Shown: positions 1 to 11,178 of the stretch, in pieces | Position numbering within the stretch: the first letter of the stretch is position 1 | Layout: each line of letters begins with the position of its first letter | From: Pseudomonadota bacterium | GTDB lineage: Bacteria; Pseudomonadota; Gammaproteobacteria; Steroidobacterales; Steroidobacteraceae | NCBI GenBank assembly: GCA_023457495.1 | Contig: JAEWLQ010000069.1 | Location: forward strand, 1 to 64,000 | Reading direction: 5' to 3' | DNA: 64,000 bases | Notes under the pieces: model-generated | Database searches by the model: none | Seen by the model: only the letters and a program-made list of their open reading frames with translations | What the model was told of the DNA's origin: nothing | Made by a program: the position numbers and the translations under genes

Positions 1-34
1 CCCCCCCCCCCCCCGGGGGGGCCCCCCCCCCCCC
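1..34. repeat. C14-G7-C13 homopolymer run at the window edge
   Basis: The first 34 bases are 14 C, 7 G and 13 C with no other base. The downstream reading frame becomes sensible protein only after this run. Such a perfect block at a sequence end looks like a sequencing or assembly artefact rather than biology, although a real G/C tract that stopped the assembly cannot be excluded. Confidence 0.85.
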
Positions 35-35
35 A

Positions 36-944
36 CGCCTCTCGAAGGACGGCCCGTTGCACATCGTCGGATACTCGAACGGCGGCGCGCTCGCGCTGAG
101 GTACACGCTCGATGCGCTCGACGATCCGCGGCTCGCGGCGCCGGACCAGATCGTGCTGATCTCTCCCATGATCGGCATCACGAGCATGGCGCGTTTCGCG
201 GGAGTGCTCGGCTGGCCCGCGGTATTCCCGGCTTTCGCGAAGGCGGCCTGGCTCGACGTGCTGCCCGAATACAACCCGTACAAATACAACTCGTTTCCCG
301 TGAATGCGGCGCGGCAGTCCTCGCAGGTCGCGAACAGCGTCCGCGCTGGGTTGACGAAGCTCGCGAAGCAGGGCCGCCTCGACAAACTACCGCCCGTGCT
401 GACGTTCCAGTCGGTCCTCGACACGACCGTCCTCACGCGTGCTGTCGTCGACACCCTGTATGTGCACCTGCCCAAGAACGGCAGCGAGCTCGTGCTGTTC
501 GATCGCAACCACGCGGCTCGTGTCGATCGGCTGATCCGGCCGCAGAATGCGGACCTGCCCGGGACCCTGCTGCCACCGGGCCCGCGCAACTACGCCGTGA
601 CGCTGGTGACGAACGCCGCGCCCGAATCGGATCGCGTGGTGGCGCAAACCACGGCGGCCGGAGCGAGTACGCCGGTCGTGCAGGCGCTCGACGTCACCTA
701 TCCACCCGATTTCATCTCGCTGTCGCACGTGGCGCTGCCGTTTCCGCTGGATGACGGCCTCTACGGCGCCACGCCGAAGGCATCGGATGACTTCGGCGTC
801 CAGCTCGGCAATCTCGCGCTGCGCGGGGAGCGCAACGCGCTGGTGGTCAATGCCGATGCGCTGATGCGGGCCAGCTCGAACCCGTTCTTCGACTATCTGC
901 TGGCGCGCATCGACGCGACGATGCCAAGCTCATCCGAACAGTGA
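36..944 (+). CDS. alpha/beta hydrolase, 5'-truncated
   Basis: C-terminal part of a serine hydrolase of the alpha/beta fold. The nucleophile elbow G-Y-S-N-G-G lies only a few residues into the readable frame, so the N-terminal beta strands and oxyanion region are missing beyond the window. A candidate acid region (V-L-D-T-T-V, about residue 125 of the fragment) and a late histidine in L-S-H-V-A complete a plausible Ser-Asp-His triad. The frame stays open to the left through in-frame codons until the C/G run, so the TTG at 57 is not a real start. The closest general match by motif is the serine aminopeptidase S33/lysophospholipase type; the substrate is unknown. The stop is TGA at 942-944, followed by a 127 bp gap before the convergent GGDEF-EAL gene. 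Confidence 0.75.
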   Translation, partial: RLSKDGPLHIVGYSNGGALALRYTLDALDDPRLAAPDQIVLISPMIGITSMARFAGVLGWPAVFPAFAKAAWLDVLPEYNPYKYNSFPVNAARQSSQVANSVRAGLTKLAKQGRLDKLPPVLTFQSVLDTTVLTRAVVDTLYVHLPKNGSELVLFDRNHAARVDRLIRPQNADLPGTLLPPGPRNYAVTLVTNAAPESDRVVAQTTAAGASTPVVQALDVTYPPDFISLSHVALPFPLDDGLYGATPKASDDFGVQLGNLALRGERNALVVNADALMRASSNPFFDYLLARIDATMPSSSEQ

Positions 945-1014
945 GTCGAGGAACATCTTGAGGGCGAAGTCGCCGAGTAGCGAGGACGTCGCGACGTTTT
1001 CGTGCCCGCGCCGA

Positions 1015-1063
1015 TGAAAATGGACAGACCAGGTCTGTCCCCGTTTGCTAGGAAACGAGGAAT
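1015..1063. repeat. REP-like palindromic element
   Basis: GGACAGACC (1022-1030) and GGTCTGTCC (1032-1040) form a perfect 9 bp inverted repeat around one base. An outer imperfect pair, AAATGGACA (about 1018-1026) and TGTCCCCATTT (1053-1063), and a small CGTTT/AAACG hairpin lie around and beside it. It sits in the gap between two convergent genes, the usual place for REP elements. No second copy was noticed in the window. Confidence 0.55.
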
Positions 1064-1071
1064 GTCCCCAT

Positions 1072-3252
1072 TTAGCGGCGGACTTTGAGGAGCATCTCGG
1101 CTTCGTAGTCCGCGAGGGGCACGGCCGTGCGGCTGCGCTGGTCGCCGCCGATTCCAACTTCGACGACGGGCGACTCGTCCGTTCCGATCCGCAATAGTTT
1201 GGCCATCTCCGGTCCCTCGACCGGACGGGCGATGTAGAAGCCCTGTGCGAGCGTGCAGCCGTGCGTGGCGAGGAACTGCAGCTGCTCCTTCGTCTCCACG
1301 CCCTCGGCGACGATCTTGAGGCCCAGCTGGCGGCCCATCGCGATGATGGCCGCGCAGATCGCGGCATCGTTCGAATCGCGGCCGAGGTCCGCGACGAACG
1401 AGCGGTCGATCTTGAGCGCCTCGATCGGGAAGTGCTTGAGGTAGGCGAGGGAAGAGTACCCCGTGCCGAAGTCGTCGATCGCGACGTGTACGCCGAGCTC
1501 GCGCACGGCCCGCACGGCGAGCGCGGCCGCGGCTTCGTCCACCATCAACAGGCTCTCGGTGATCTCGAGCTCGAGGCACGCCCCGGGCAGTCCGGCCTCG
1601 TCGAGATGCGCGAACACCCAGTCGGGGAAGCCCGGCGCCTCGAACTGCGCGCCCGAGACGTTCACCGCGACGCGCAGGTCGCGGCAGCCCGCGTGCCACC
1701 ACTCGGCGATCTGCTTGAGCGCCTTGCGCATGACGAGATCGGACAGCGGCACGATGAGGCCCGATTCCTCGGCGACCGGGATGAAGTCGTCGGGCGGCAC
1801 GACGCCGCGCGTCGGGTGCCGCCAGCGCACCAGGGCTTCGACGCTCGCGATGCGCCCGGAGGCGACTTCGATCTGCGGCTGATAGACGAGGAACAGCTCG
1901 TTGGTATCGAGCGCGCGGCGCAGCTCGGTCTCGAGCTCGAGCCGCGCGACCGAACGCGCGCGCATGTGCTCGCCGTAGATGACGCCCTTGTTGCCGCCCG
2001 ACGTCTTGGCCTCGTGCAAGGCGAGGCCTGCCGTGCGCAGCAACTCGTCCGCGAAGCTGCCGTGATCCGGGAACACCGCGATGCCGATCGTGCAGGTCAC
2101 GAAGAAATCGCGGTGGCGGATCATGTACGGCGAGGCGAACGCGGCGGTGATGTTCGTGATCGCGTTCTGCACGTCGGCGTCGGACTGCAGGTGACGGATC
2201 GCGACCGCGAACTCGTCGCCCGCCAGCCGCGCGAGCGGCATCGTCACGGCACCATCGGATTCGAGCTTGAGGAACGTGCCGAGGCGCAGGGCCACGGCCT
2301 GCAGCAACGCGTCACCGGCGCCGTGGCCGATGCTGTCGTTGATGCGCTTGAAGTTGTCGATGTTGATGCGCACGACCGCGAAGCGCTCGCCGGTGGTCAC
2401 GGCCTCGCGGCGCGCTTCCTCGAGCAGCTGCAGCAGGTACTGCCGGTTCGGTAGTTGGGTCAGCGGATCAAAGAACGCGAGCTCGCGGATCCGGTTGGCC
2501 GCGCGGTGCCGCTCGGTCACGTCGCGCAACACCAGCAGCAGGCGGCCTTTGTCGTAGGGCACGATGCGCGTTTCGAAGCGCCGCTCGACGCCTTCGCGCA
2601 TGCATTCGAATTCCACTTCCGTGCGCTCGTTGCGCACGCGGCAGTCGTCGAGCGCATGGGTGATGGCGCGCGCCGCGTCGCCGCTCACGAGCTCGGAGAT
2701 CTTCTGATCGGGCTTCATGCCCCCGCCGAGGAACGGGTGATTCTCGGTGGCCCCGAGCCGGTCGACGATGCGGTCGTACAGGTCGACGACCAGCAGCAGG
2801 TCGGGCAGGGCATCGAGCATGGCGCGCTGGCGGCTCTCGCTTTCCTCGAGCTCCTGCACGAGGCGGCCGCCGCGCACCAGGTACTGCACGCGATGGCCCA
2901 AGAGGTTCCAGTTGATCGGCTTCGCGAGGAAGTCGGTCGCGCCGGCCTGGTAGGACTGGTTGATGGAGGCGACGTCGTCGCGGCCGGTCACCATCATGAT
3001 CGGCAGATGGGTCCCACCCGGGCGAGCGCGGATATGCCGGCAGGCCTCGTAGCCGTTCATGTGCGGCATCTCGACGTCCATGAGCACCGCATTGCAGTCG
3101 CCGGCCTCCACGGCCGCGACCGCCGACGCGCCGTCGGCCGCCTCGGAGATCACGAATCCGCTGCGCTCGAGCGCGCGCCGCATGAGCAGGCGCGAGCCGG
3201 CGTCGTCGTCGACGATCAATACGTGGATGGGCGCTGGAGGCGATCCGCTCAC
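1072..3252 (-). CDS. REC-PAS-GGDEF-EAL response regulator (c-di-GMP turnover)
   Basis: 726 aa cytoplasmic protein. An N-terminal receiver domain (about 8-125) has the phospho-acceptor in VLMD, D59. A PAS-like linker (about 140-245) follows, then a GGDEF domain (about 255-415) whose signature is A-G-D-E-F at 344-348, and an EAL domain (about 430-690) with E-A-L at 472-474 and the DDFGTGYSSL loop. The EAL domain looks catalytically complete, so phosphodiesterase activity is likely. The first glycine of GGDEF is alanine, a change tolerated in some active cyclases, so cyclase activity is open. It starts with GTG at 3252, one base after the stop of the hybrid kinase, so the two are translationally coupled. 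The kinase's HPt domain is the obvious phosphodonor for D59 (inference from context). Confidence 0.93.
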   Translation of the reverse strand: MSGSPPAPIHVLIVDDDAGSRLLMRRALERSGFVISEAADGASAVAAVEAGDCNAVLMDVEMPHMNGYEACRHIRARPGGTHLPIMMVTGRDDVASINQSYQAGATDFLAKPINWNLLGHRVQYLVRGGRLVQELEESESRQRAMLDALPDLLLVVDLYDRIVDRLGATENHPFLGGGMKPDQKISELVSGDAARAITHALDDCRVRNERTEVEFECMREGVERRFETRIVPYDKGRLLLVLRDVTERHRAANRIRELAFFDPLTQLPNRQYLLQLLEEARREAVTTGERFAVVRINIDNFKRINDSIGHGAGDALLQAVALRLGTFLKLESDGAVTMPLARLAGDEFAVAIRHLQSDADVQNAITNITAAFASPYMIRHRDFFVTCTIGIAVFPDHGSFADELLRTAGLALHEAKTSGGNKGVIYGEHMRARSVARLELETELRRALDTNELFLVYQPQIEVASGRIASVEALVRWRHPTRGVVPPDDFIPVAEESGLIVPLSDLVMRKALKQIAEWWHAGCRDLRVAVNVSGAQFEAPGFPDWVFAHLDEAGLPGACLELEITESLLMVDEAAAALAVRAVRELGVHVAIDDFGTGYSSLAYLKHFPIEALKIDRSFVADLGRDSNDAAICAAIIAMGRQLGLKIVAEGVETKEQLQFLATHGCTLAQGFYIARPVEGPEMAKLLRIGTDESPVVEVGIGGDQRSRTAVPLADYEAEMLLKVRR

Positions 3253-3253
3253 T

Positions 3254-6079
<2,826 letters not shown>

Positions 6080-6272
6080 TCGTCGTCCTGGCGCTGTCCG
6101 GCAGAGCGCCCCGTTGATGCGTATCGGCTTGATTCCGCTCACACTTGACCGGGGAGGGGCGAATTGAGAGGCGTATCCCAGCCCTGAAGATCCGACTTGA
6201 TCGGTATTGACTACACACCCGCGCGGCAAGCGATTGCCGCCGGTCTAAGCCGTTGTTTTTACGAGGATTGCC

Positions 6273-6301
6273 TTGACAGGCGCGGGCGAGGCCTAGAGAA
6301 T
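6273..6301 (+). promoter_or_regulatory. sigma70-type promoter of the tRNA gene
   Basis: A perfect -35 TTGACA (6273-6278) is followed after 17 bases by GAGAAT (6296-6301, 4 of 6 matches to TATAAT). Transcription would begin near 6308, about 50 bases upstream of the mature tRNA 5' end. The stretch 6080-6358 holds no other convincing gene. Confidence 0.6.
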
Positions 6302-6358
6302 CGCGGCCCCTTCGCACTGGCTCTCGTCCGGTGCGGGATTCCCCGTCGGATGGGACGT

Positions 6359-6435
6359 GGAAAGGTAGCTCAGCTGGTTAGAGCACGGCACTCATAATGC
6401 CGGGGTCGAGGGTTCGATTCCCTCCCTTTCCACCA
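6359..6435 (+). tRNA. tRNA with CAT anticodon, probably elongator tRNA-Met
   Basis: 77 nt cloverleaf with encoded CCA. Acceptor arms GGAAAGG and CCTTTCC pair over 7 bp. The D arm is GCTC...GAGC, the anticodon stem CGGCA/TGCCG with loop CTCATAA (anticodon CAT at 6393-6395), and the T arm GAGGG-TTCGATT-CCCTC. CAT is read by initiator Met, elongator Met and (after lysidine modification) Ile2 tRNAs. The paired first acceptor base pair argues against initiator; the GGGGTC variable region resembles elongator Met. Ile2 cannot be ruled out by eye. Confidence 0.92.
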
Positions 6436-6534
6436 ATTTCGTCAACGAAGATGGCGGTGAGACGCAGCGCGGCACCGTCGATCGAGTACTTCGCCCGACG
6501 AATCATTGCTCATCCCTCCCGATCAAAACCATGG

Positions 6535-7752
6535 TCAGTTTGGCTTTGCCAGAATCCATTCCAGCGCTGCATCTTTGCCCGCACTGAATAGCTGCCAGTC
6601 GGGATCGATTCGCTGGTCAGGAAACACCGCGTCCATTTCCGATTCCGGCTGAAATCGATATCTGAGCTTCGAGCAGGACGCGCGCAGCTTTGACAACGGA
6701 AGCGTAAACGAGTGGTTCTCCTGGTATCCGTTGGGACGCGCTCCCGTGGGTTCACCAACTACTGTTGCTTCCGTCTCTCGGCGAAAATCGGTGACGTTGG
6801 TCATGCCGGCTGAAAAAGTGCGGCGGCCGGTGATAACGAACAAGTGTCCCGCCCGATTCACCGTGGGCATGAAAATCAGCTTCTCGATGAGAAATTCCCG
6901 TCCGTGGGTGAAGTTTCCCCCTTCGTTCCAGCGCATATCGACTATCAAGCGATTTACCGGATGCTTTCCGATGTATTCCCAAAGCCGTGCGGTCTGCGTC
7001 TGCAGATCGCGGAAGGATCGGAAATTGACGTAAACCGTTTTCGAGTCAGACAGGTAAGTGAACCAGAATGGATCCTCAGGGTGCTGATAGGGCAACGGCA
7101 CGGGTTCGGCGGCAATCTCCTCCGAATCGCTGGTTCCTGCGGGGACAGGCCGAATCCGCAGCTTGAAGCGTCGACCGGAATCATCCTCGAAGGTGAAATC
7201 CGCGGGACCCAATCCCGGAAGGACGCCGAGGGCAGCCAGCGGTTCGACGCGCATCAATAGATTTGCGCTGCTGTTCAGCACATACCATTGATTCTCGGCT
7301 TGCGGGATGAGTTGTCGAATCTTCTCGTGAGCTTCCTCGACGGAGACGGATCCTATCGAGACGATCCGGGCTCCGAGTGCCTCGCGATATTCAGGAGCCG
7401 CGCGGATGACCTTCAACTCGTTGCCGAACCAGAAGGTCTGCAGCGGAAATCTCGAATACAAGCCGGACGTGTCCAGATATGTATGCCCGTCCCCAATGAG
7501 CGCCGCCAGGCGCTGCAACCCGACAACGACCTCGTAGTTTTTCATCGACGGGAGGCGCTGGCGCAGATTGGATACCTCCCGGTCGAATTCCACCTTGCTG
7601 ATGAAGTGAAACGCATCCCGATGTTTGGTCGTGATCTCGTGAGCGAAGAATTCGAGATCTTGTCGCCACTGTTCAGGCTTCAGGGCTGGAAGCGAAGCTT
7701 CGGCGTAAGCCAGGTTGGAAGCGAGAAGAAAAAGGCAGAGCAGGTTCTTCAT
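6535..7752 (-). CDS. secreted S41-family (tail-specific protease-like) peptidase
   Basis: 405 aa with a Sec signal peptide (about 1-17, LLCLFLLASNLAYA). The C-terminal half carries the S41 layout: a beta strand VNRLIVDMRWNEGGN (about 267), then VITGRRTFSAGMTN with a candidate nucleophile S314, then VVGEPTGARPNGY (about 332-344), the typical late S41 block. No clear PDZ domain is visible, so it resembles the shorter CtpA/TRI-like relatives rather than Prc. Likely a periplasmic protease or peptidase of unknown substrate. No Shine-Dalgarno sequence is visible before the ATG. Base composition here is visibly lower in GC than in neighbouring genes, and this continues to about 9.3 kb, which could reflect transfer. 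Confidence 0.8.
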   Translation of the reverse strand: MKNLLCLFLLASNLAYAEASLPALKPEQWRQDLEFFAHEITTKHRDAFHFISKVEFDREVSNLRQRLPSMKNYEVVVGLQRLAALIGDGHTYLDTSGLYSRFPLQTFWFGNELKVIRAAPEYREALGARIVSIGSVSVEEAHEKIRQLIPQAENQWYVLNSSANLLMRVEPLAALGVLPGLGPADFTFEDDSGRRFKLRIRPVPAGTSDSEEIAAEPVPLPYQHPEDPFWFTYLSDSKTVYVNFRSFRDLQTQTARLWEYIGKHPVNRLIVDMRWNEGGNFTHGREFLIEKLIFMPTVNRAGHLFVITGRRTFSAGMTNVTDFRRETEATVVGEPTGARPNGYQENHSFTLPLSKLRASCSKLRYRFQPESEMDAVFPDQRIDPDWQLFSAGKDAALEWILAKPN

Positions 7753-7957
7753 GAAGGAGTTCAGACCTCAATTCGAGGGCGTGGATGTATCCGTCGGGAA
7801 ATCTCTGAAAGCCAGCATCGTCAGTGTCCACTCCGGTTCGCCAAGTCCACTGGGATGATCGTTCTGCTGAGCGCGTTTAAACCGATATCATTCGCGTGGG
7901 AGCACCGAGGCCCTGCGTCTCGCGCGCAAACGTCCGCCAATTCATGAGGGAGTAGCC

Positions 7958-8392
7958 GTGACAAAACGACTATACATTGCGTTGCTGATCTCCCTTGCCA
8001 CGGCTTGCGGTGCCAGACTCCGCGCCGAATCGAACGTCTGTACAGAGCGCCTCGGTGGCGAAATCCTGTTCGTCGGCGAGGCCCGTTGCATGGCCACTCT
8101 TCCGCAAGAAGAAATTACAGGCTACTGGGTAAGTGGTCACGAATATTCTGTGTTCTATGCGAACAAGCAGGACATAAAGCATGACGTCGACTCTGATGCG
8201 GCTTGGTTGTTTGTTAGCCGTGATGCCGAAGCCTCGGTGAGGGACAAGGTGCGACCGGGAGAATGGCAAGTATTTTCGATCCGATTCATCGGGTCGAAAT
8301 CTTCGAGGCGAGGCATTTATGGCCCTGGTCCATTCAAGGCGGGAGTCCTTGTGGCTCGGGTGCTTGAGATGAACGAAGTCGCCGATAGGTAG
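7958..8392 (+). CDS. small secreted/lipoprotein, function unknown
   Basis: 144 aa with GTG start at 7958, supported by GAGGGAG at 7946-7952. The N-terminus KRLYIALLISLATACGA is a signal peptide whose L-A-T-A-C resembles a lipobox; two further cysteines (in N-V-C-T and A-R-C-M) could form a disulphide. I recognise no family. The rest is a compact mixed alpha/beta stretch ending VLVARVLEMNEV. It lies alone between two minus-strand genes, with about 200 bp upstream that carries no other recognisable feature. Transcription is probably independent. Confidence 0.65.
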   Translation: MTKRLYIALLISLATACGARLRAESNVCTERLGGEILFVGEARCMATLPQEEITGYWVSGHEYSVFYANKQDIKHDVDSDAAWLFVSRDAEASVRDKVRPGEWQVFSIRFIGSKSSRRGIYGPGPFKAGVLVARVLEMNEVADR

Positions 8393-8414
8393 CAAGGCTT
8401 GGTGCGGTCAAAGT

Positions 8415-9260
8415 TCAGTTCTTGCGCAGTCTGTTGAGAGGTGCGGAGACAGACAATTTGCCGACCTCGTACACGCCGTCGTATGCCGGGTCGTCAGTTC
8501 TCAACCGGATTGCAGGATGCGCGGGACAATCAGCAGTGCACCCGGGTCCGATATCGATGATTCTGCAATCGTCGAGAGACGGTCCGGTGCACGCCCATGC
8601 CGCTCCGCCACGATACCCCGCATCGAGATGAATGAGTCCCCAGTCTCGAATCAGAAATCCCAATGGCTCGAAATCGTCGGAGCCACTCGGCGCATTGTTG
8701 AAGGGTAAGCCCTTCGTCTTGCGCGCATGCACGTTGCCACCGAAGACGATCCAGAATTCGGCGCCACCTCTATCTTCTCGCACCCGCCGGAGAAGATCCG
8801 CGCTCTTTTTGTCGCGCTCCGCTGATGTATCACCCCAAAGATCGTAAGCGACCAGTTTTACCTTGCCGCCGGCGCGTGCCAGTCGGCGAATCGTCAGCAG
8901 CGCGTCGCGCATGGCGCCTGATGCGCGACCATCCCAATTGCCGGTCCAATGAGGAGTGGAGGTAAGGGAACTAACTGCCTTTGCCTCGTCAACGGACAGT
9001 AGAAACTGGTCAAGCACGGACTGATCCGTGGCGTCGTACTCCATCGCCACCACAAGCGGCTTTCCTGACTTCACTACATGGCAGGCCAGCGCGGCGAGGA
9101 AAGCGGGCGACTCCACTGTGCCGTGCAGGTCACCAATAAAAACGCCGGGGGTGCCGAGCACCAGTTCCACCCCATCGATCGGGCTGCACGAATTGGCGGG
9201 CTTACATGGAGTGCAAAGCAGTAGCCCGATTACGAGGAAAGCCATCAATTGGACCTTCAT
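8415..9260 (-). CDS. exported ChaN/TIKI-like protein (EreA-ChaN-TraB superfamily)
   Basis: 281 aa with N-terminal signal peptide (MKVQLMAFLVIGLLLC); a cysteine near its end could be lipidated. The first conserved block V-F-I-G-D-L-H-G-T-V-E-S, a middle V-V-A-M-E-Y-D, and the late G-G-N-V-H-A-R match the GE.H / E / G.GH pattern of the TIKI/ChaN/EreA superfamily, whose members bind metal or haem or hydrolyse esters and peptides. The first acidic residue is Asp instead of Glu. I chose the ATG at 9260 because GGGAG lies 5 bases upstream; an ATG seven codons earlier lacks this. It is transcribed away from blaI with two BlaI-type operators in the shared upstream region, so it may be repressed by BlaI. 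The family call rests on motif recognition only. Confidence 0.6.
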   Translation of the reverse strand: MKVQLMAFLVIGLLLCTPCKPANSCSPIDGVELVLGTPGVFIGDLHGTVESPAFLAALACHVVKSGKPLVVAMEYDATDQSVLDQFLLSVDEAKAVSSLTSTPHWTGNWDGRASGAMRDALLTIRRLARAGGKVKLVAYDLWGDTSAERDKKSADLLRRVREDRGGAEFWIVFGGNVHARKTKGLPFNNAPSGSDDFEPLGFLIRDWGLIHLDAGYRGGAAWACTGPSLDDCRIIDIGPGCTADCPAHPAIRLRTDDPAYDGVYEVGKLSVSAPLNRLRKN

Positions 9261-9327
9261 GCGAGCTCCCAAGTCTTCCATGCGAGTGGGCTGACGTCCA
9301 CGTCGTTCGAGAAGCTTGCGTTCGCTG

Positions 9328-9341
9328 TTTACACATGTAAA
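9328..9341. promoter_or_regulatory. BlaI-type operator 1
   Basis: TTTACA-CA-TGTAAA: 6 bp arms containing the TACA...TGTA core that BlaI/MecI/CopY repressors recognise. It lies in the 123 bp gap between the divergent ChaN-like gene and blaI, 43 bp before the blaI start. Confidence 0.75.
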
Positions 9342-9352
9342 CTCTCGCGGCG

Positions 9353-9366
9353 TTTACACGTGTAGT
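9353..9366. promoter_or_regulatory. BlaI-type operator 2
   Basis: TTTACA-CG-TGTAGT: the same TACA-N2-TGTA core, centred 25 bp after operator 1. Two spaced operators in a divergent promoter fit autoregulation of blaI plus control of the neighbour. Confidence 0.75.
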
Positions 9367-9383
9367 CGAATGAGGCCAAGGTC

Positions 9384-9782
9384 ATGCCGAGACAAAAAGC
9401 TGGAACCACGGACGTCGCAATAAGCGACGCAGAGGCCGTAGTGATGCAGGTCATCTGGGAGCGAGGATCGCTCGCCACCGAAGACATCATTTCGGCACTT
9501 CAGCGTCGTGCGAAATGGAGTGACTCCACCGTCAAGACACTGCTGAACCGGCTGCTGAACAAGGGCGCGCTCAGCGCGACGAAAGACAATCGCCGCTTCG
9601 TCTATTCAGCGGTGCTCACGAAAGCGGAGTGGCTAGCGACCGAGAGCGACGGGTTTCTCGATCGCGTGTTTGGTGGTCGGGTCGCGCCTCTGGTTTCCTA
9701 CTTCAGCCAGCACAAGAAACTCGCCAAGGACGACATCGCGGAGCTCAAACGTCTGATCCGGGAGCTCGACGATGAGCGCTGA
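9384..9782 (+). CDS. blaI: BlaI/MecI/CopY-family transcriptional repressor
   Basis: 132 aa winged-helix repressor. The N-terminal half (about 12-85) has the family pattern ISDAEAVVMQVIWERG, WSDSTVKTLLNRLLNKG and a wing N-R-R-F-V-Y-S. The C-terminal helices (about 90-130) would form the dimer. In the known systems the repressor is cleaved when the partner M56 protease is activated. The stop overlaps the start of the M56 gene (ATGAGCGCTGA), as in blaI-blaR1 pairs. The two TACA-N2-TGTA palindromes directly upstream are its expected operators. The symbol is by family; the inducing compound need not be a beta-lactam. Confidence 0.88.
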   Translation: MPRQKAGTTDVAISDAEAVVMQVIWERGSLATEDIISALQRRAKWSDSTVKTLLNRLLNKGALSATKDNRRFVYSAVLTKAEWLATESDGFLDRVFGGRVAPLVSYFSQHKKLAKDDIAELKRLIRELDDER

Positions 9783-11100
9783 GATCCTGCAATCGCTTGC
9801 TGCCGCAACGCTGGTTTCGAGTGTTGCGATAGTGCTGGTCAAACTGCTCGGAAGTCCCGTGCGAAAGCTGGCGGGCACCCGCGCGGCGTACTGGTTGTGG
9901 CTGCTCGTGCCAGTGACCACGTTGACCGTGCTGATGCCCGCGCCGTCGCGGATAGCGCCAGCGGTTGTCGTGGAGATTCCGATCCAGATTCAGTCGACGT
10001 GGCTGGGTTCGATAAGCGAAGACATTTCGGATCACACAACGTGGATCACCGGCACCCTGGCGATCTGGATAGTTGGAGTCGCCGTCATGTTCGCCGTGAT
10101 GGTGGCGCGCCAATGGCGCTTCGCGCGAGCAATCGGCATGTTGGTACCCGACGCTCGCGGATTTCATCGAAGCGAAGACATTCCCGCGCCGATGCTCGTC
10201 GGTGCGTGGCGTTCGCGGATCCTGGTGCCCGCGGATTTCGAAGCCCGATATTCACCGGAAGAACAGGAGCTCGTCCTCGCACATGAGCTCGCCCATGAGA
10301 GACGGCGGGATGTGGCAGTCAATGCTCTCGCGTCCCTTGCGCTTTGCGTGTTCTGGTTCAATCCCCTGATGTATCGCGCGCTGGCCTGGATCCGCGGTGA
10401 CCAGGAGCTCGCCTGCGACGCCGACGTGCTTTCACGCCGCGCCGGTGCGCGCCGTGTGTATGCCGACTTGCTACTCAAGACACAACTCGCTTCCGAATCT
10501 TCGTGGCTCGTTCCGCTGGGCTGCCATTGGCAATCCAATCATCCATTAAAGGAAAGAATTCTCATGCTCAAGCGACCCATGCCTGGAATCTCTCGGCGCC
10601 TCGCTGGCGTCAGCCTCGCCTTGTGCCTGACCGGCGCCGCGGCTTTTGGAGTGTGGGCGGGACAGCCCGCCTCACAGAACAAGGGCCCGTCTGTCCTGGT
10701 GGACCTCATGATCACGATCACCCACGCGCAGTCCGGCGATGCGAGGACTTACGCCACGCGCTACATCGTTCACTCTGGTGAAGCCATCGATGCGAAGGGA
10801 CCGCCGCTGATGGTCGCCTGCACGCCGTATCTGCCTGACGAACCCGGGAGGCCCACCGACTGGAGTTCGATTCGTTCGCGGGGTCTTCCGATTCCCCCGG
10901 CCGGACACGTTCTGCTGACCTGCGCGATTCGACAGGACGGCCAGGAGATCTCGTCGCCCGCAATCCTGATTGCCGATGGAAAGACGGGCCTGATCGAGAC
11001 GTCGGAGCAGGGCGGTGCGAGGCACTTCAAACTCGAGTTGAGCGCCTCTACGGCCGCGGCAACCATTGCCGAGTCCGCGAGGTCGGTCGAGAAGGGTTAA
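9772..11100 (+). CDS. M56-family membrane metalloprotease (BlaR1-like, lacking the beta-lactam sensor)
   Basis: 442 aa. Several N-terminal TM helices (about 5-120) lead to a cytosolic zinc protease site H-E-L-A-H at 171-175, followed by the family segment F-W-F-N-P-L-M-Y and E-L-A-C-D (third ligand region). A further TM helix lies at about 276-292 and then a periplasmic domain of about 150 aa. This last domain has none of the SxxK/SxN/KTG motifs of the BlaR1/MecR1 sensor and is shorter, so the signal is probably something else. It overlaps blaI by 11 bases. Role by family: when its outer domain senses a signal, it removes BlaI and opens the operators. Downstream, a weak hairpin (11118-11136) precedes the convergent marR gene. 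Confidence 0.85.
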   Translation: MSAEILQSLAAATLVSSVAIVLVKLLGSPVRKLAGTRAAYWLWLLVPVTTLTVLMPAPSRIAPAVVVEIPIQIQSTWLGSISEDISDHTTWITGTLAIWIVGVAVMFAVMVARQWRFARAIGMLVPDARGFHRSEDIPAPMLVGAWRSRILVPADFEARYSPEEQELVLAHELAHERRRDVAVNALASLALCVFWFNPLMYRALAWIRGDQELACDADVLSRRAGARRVYADLLLKTQLASESSWLVPLGCHWQSNHPLKERILMLKRPMPGISRRLAGVSLALCLTGAAAFGVWAGQPASQNKGPSVLVDLMITITHAQSGDARTYATRYIVHSGEAIDAKGPPLMVACTPYLPDEPGRPTDWSSIRSRGLPIPPAGHVLLTCAIRQDGQEISSPAILIADGKTGLIETSEQGGARHFKLELSASTAAATIAESARSVEKG

Positions 11101-11178
11101 AGCTCGAGGAGCAGGAGCGGCGCGCTCACGGCGCCGAACAACTGAACGTTGCGCAATGAGAGCGAGGACCGTCTGCCC

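Noticed and set aside
1261..2454. Long open frame on the plus strand opposite the GGDEF-EAL gene
   Set aside because: Arg/His/Glu-rich shadow typical of high-GC DNA, opposite a clear conserved gene; no motif.
6359..9300. tRNA-integrated genomic island
   Set aside because: Composition shifts after the tRNA, but no integrase gene and no repeat of the tRNA 3' end were seen; kept only as a composition note.
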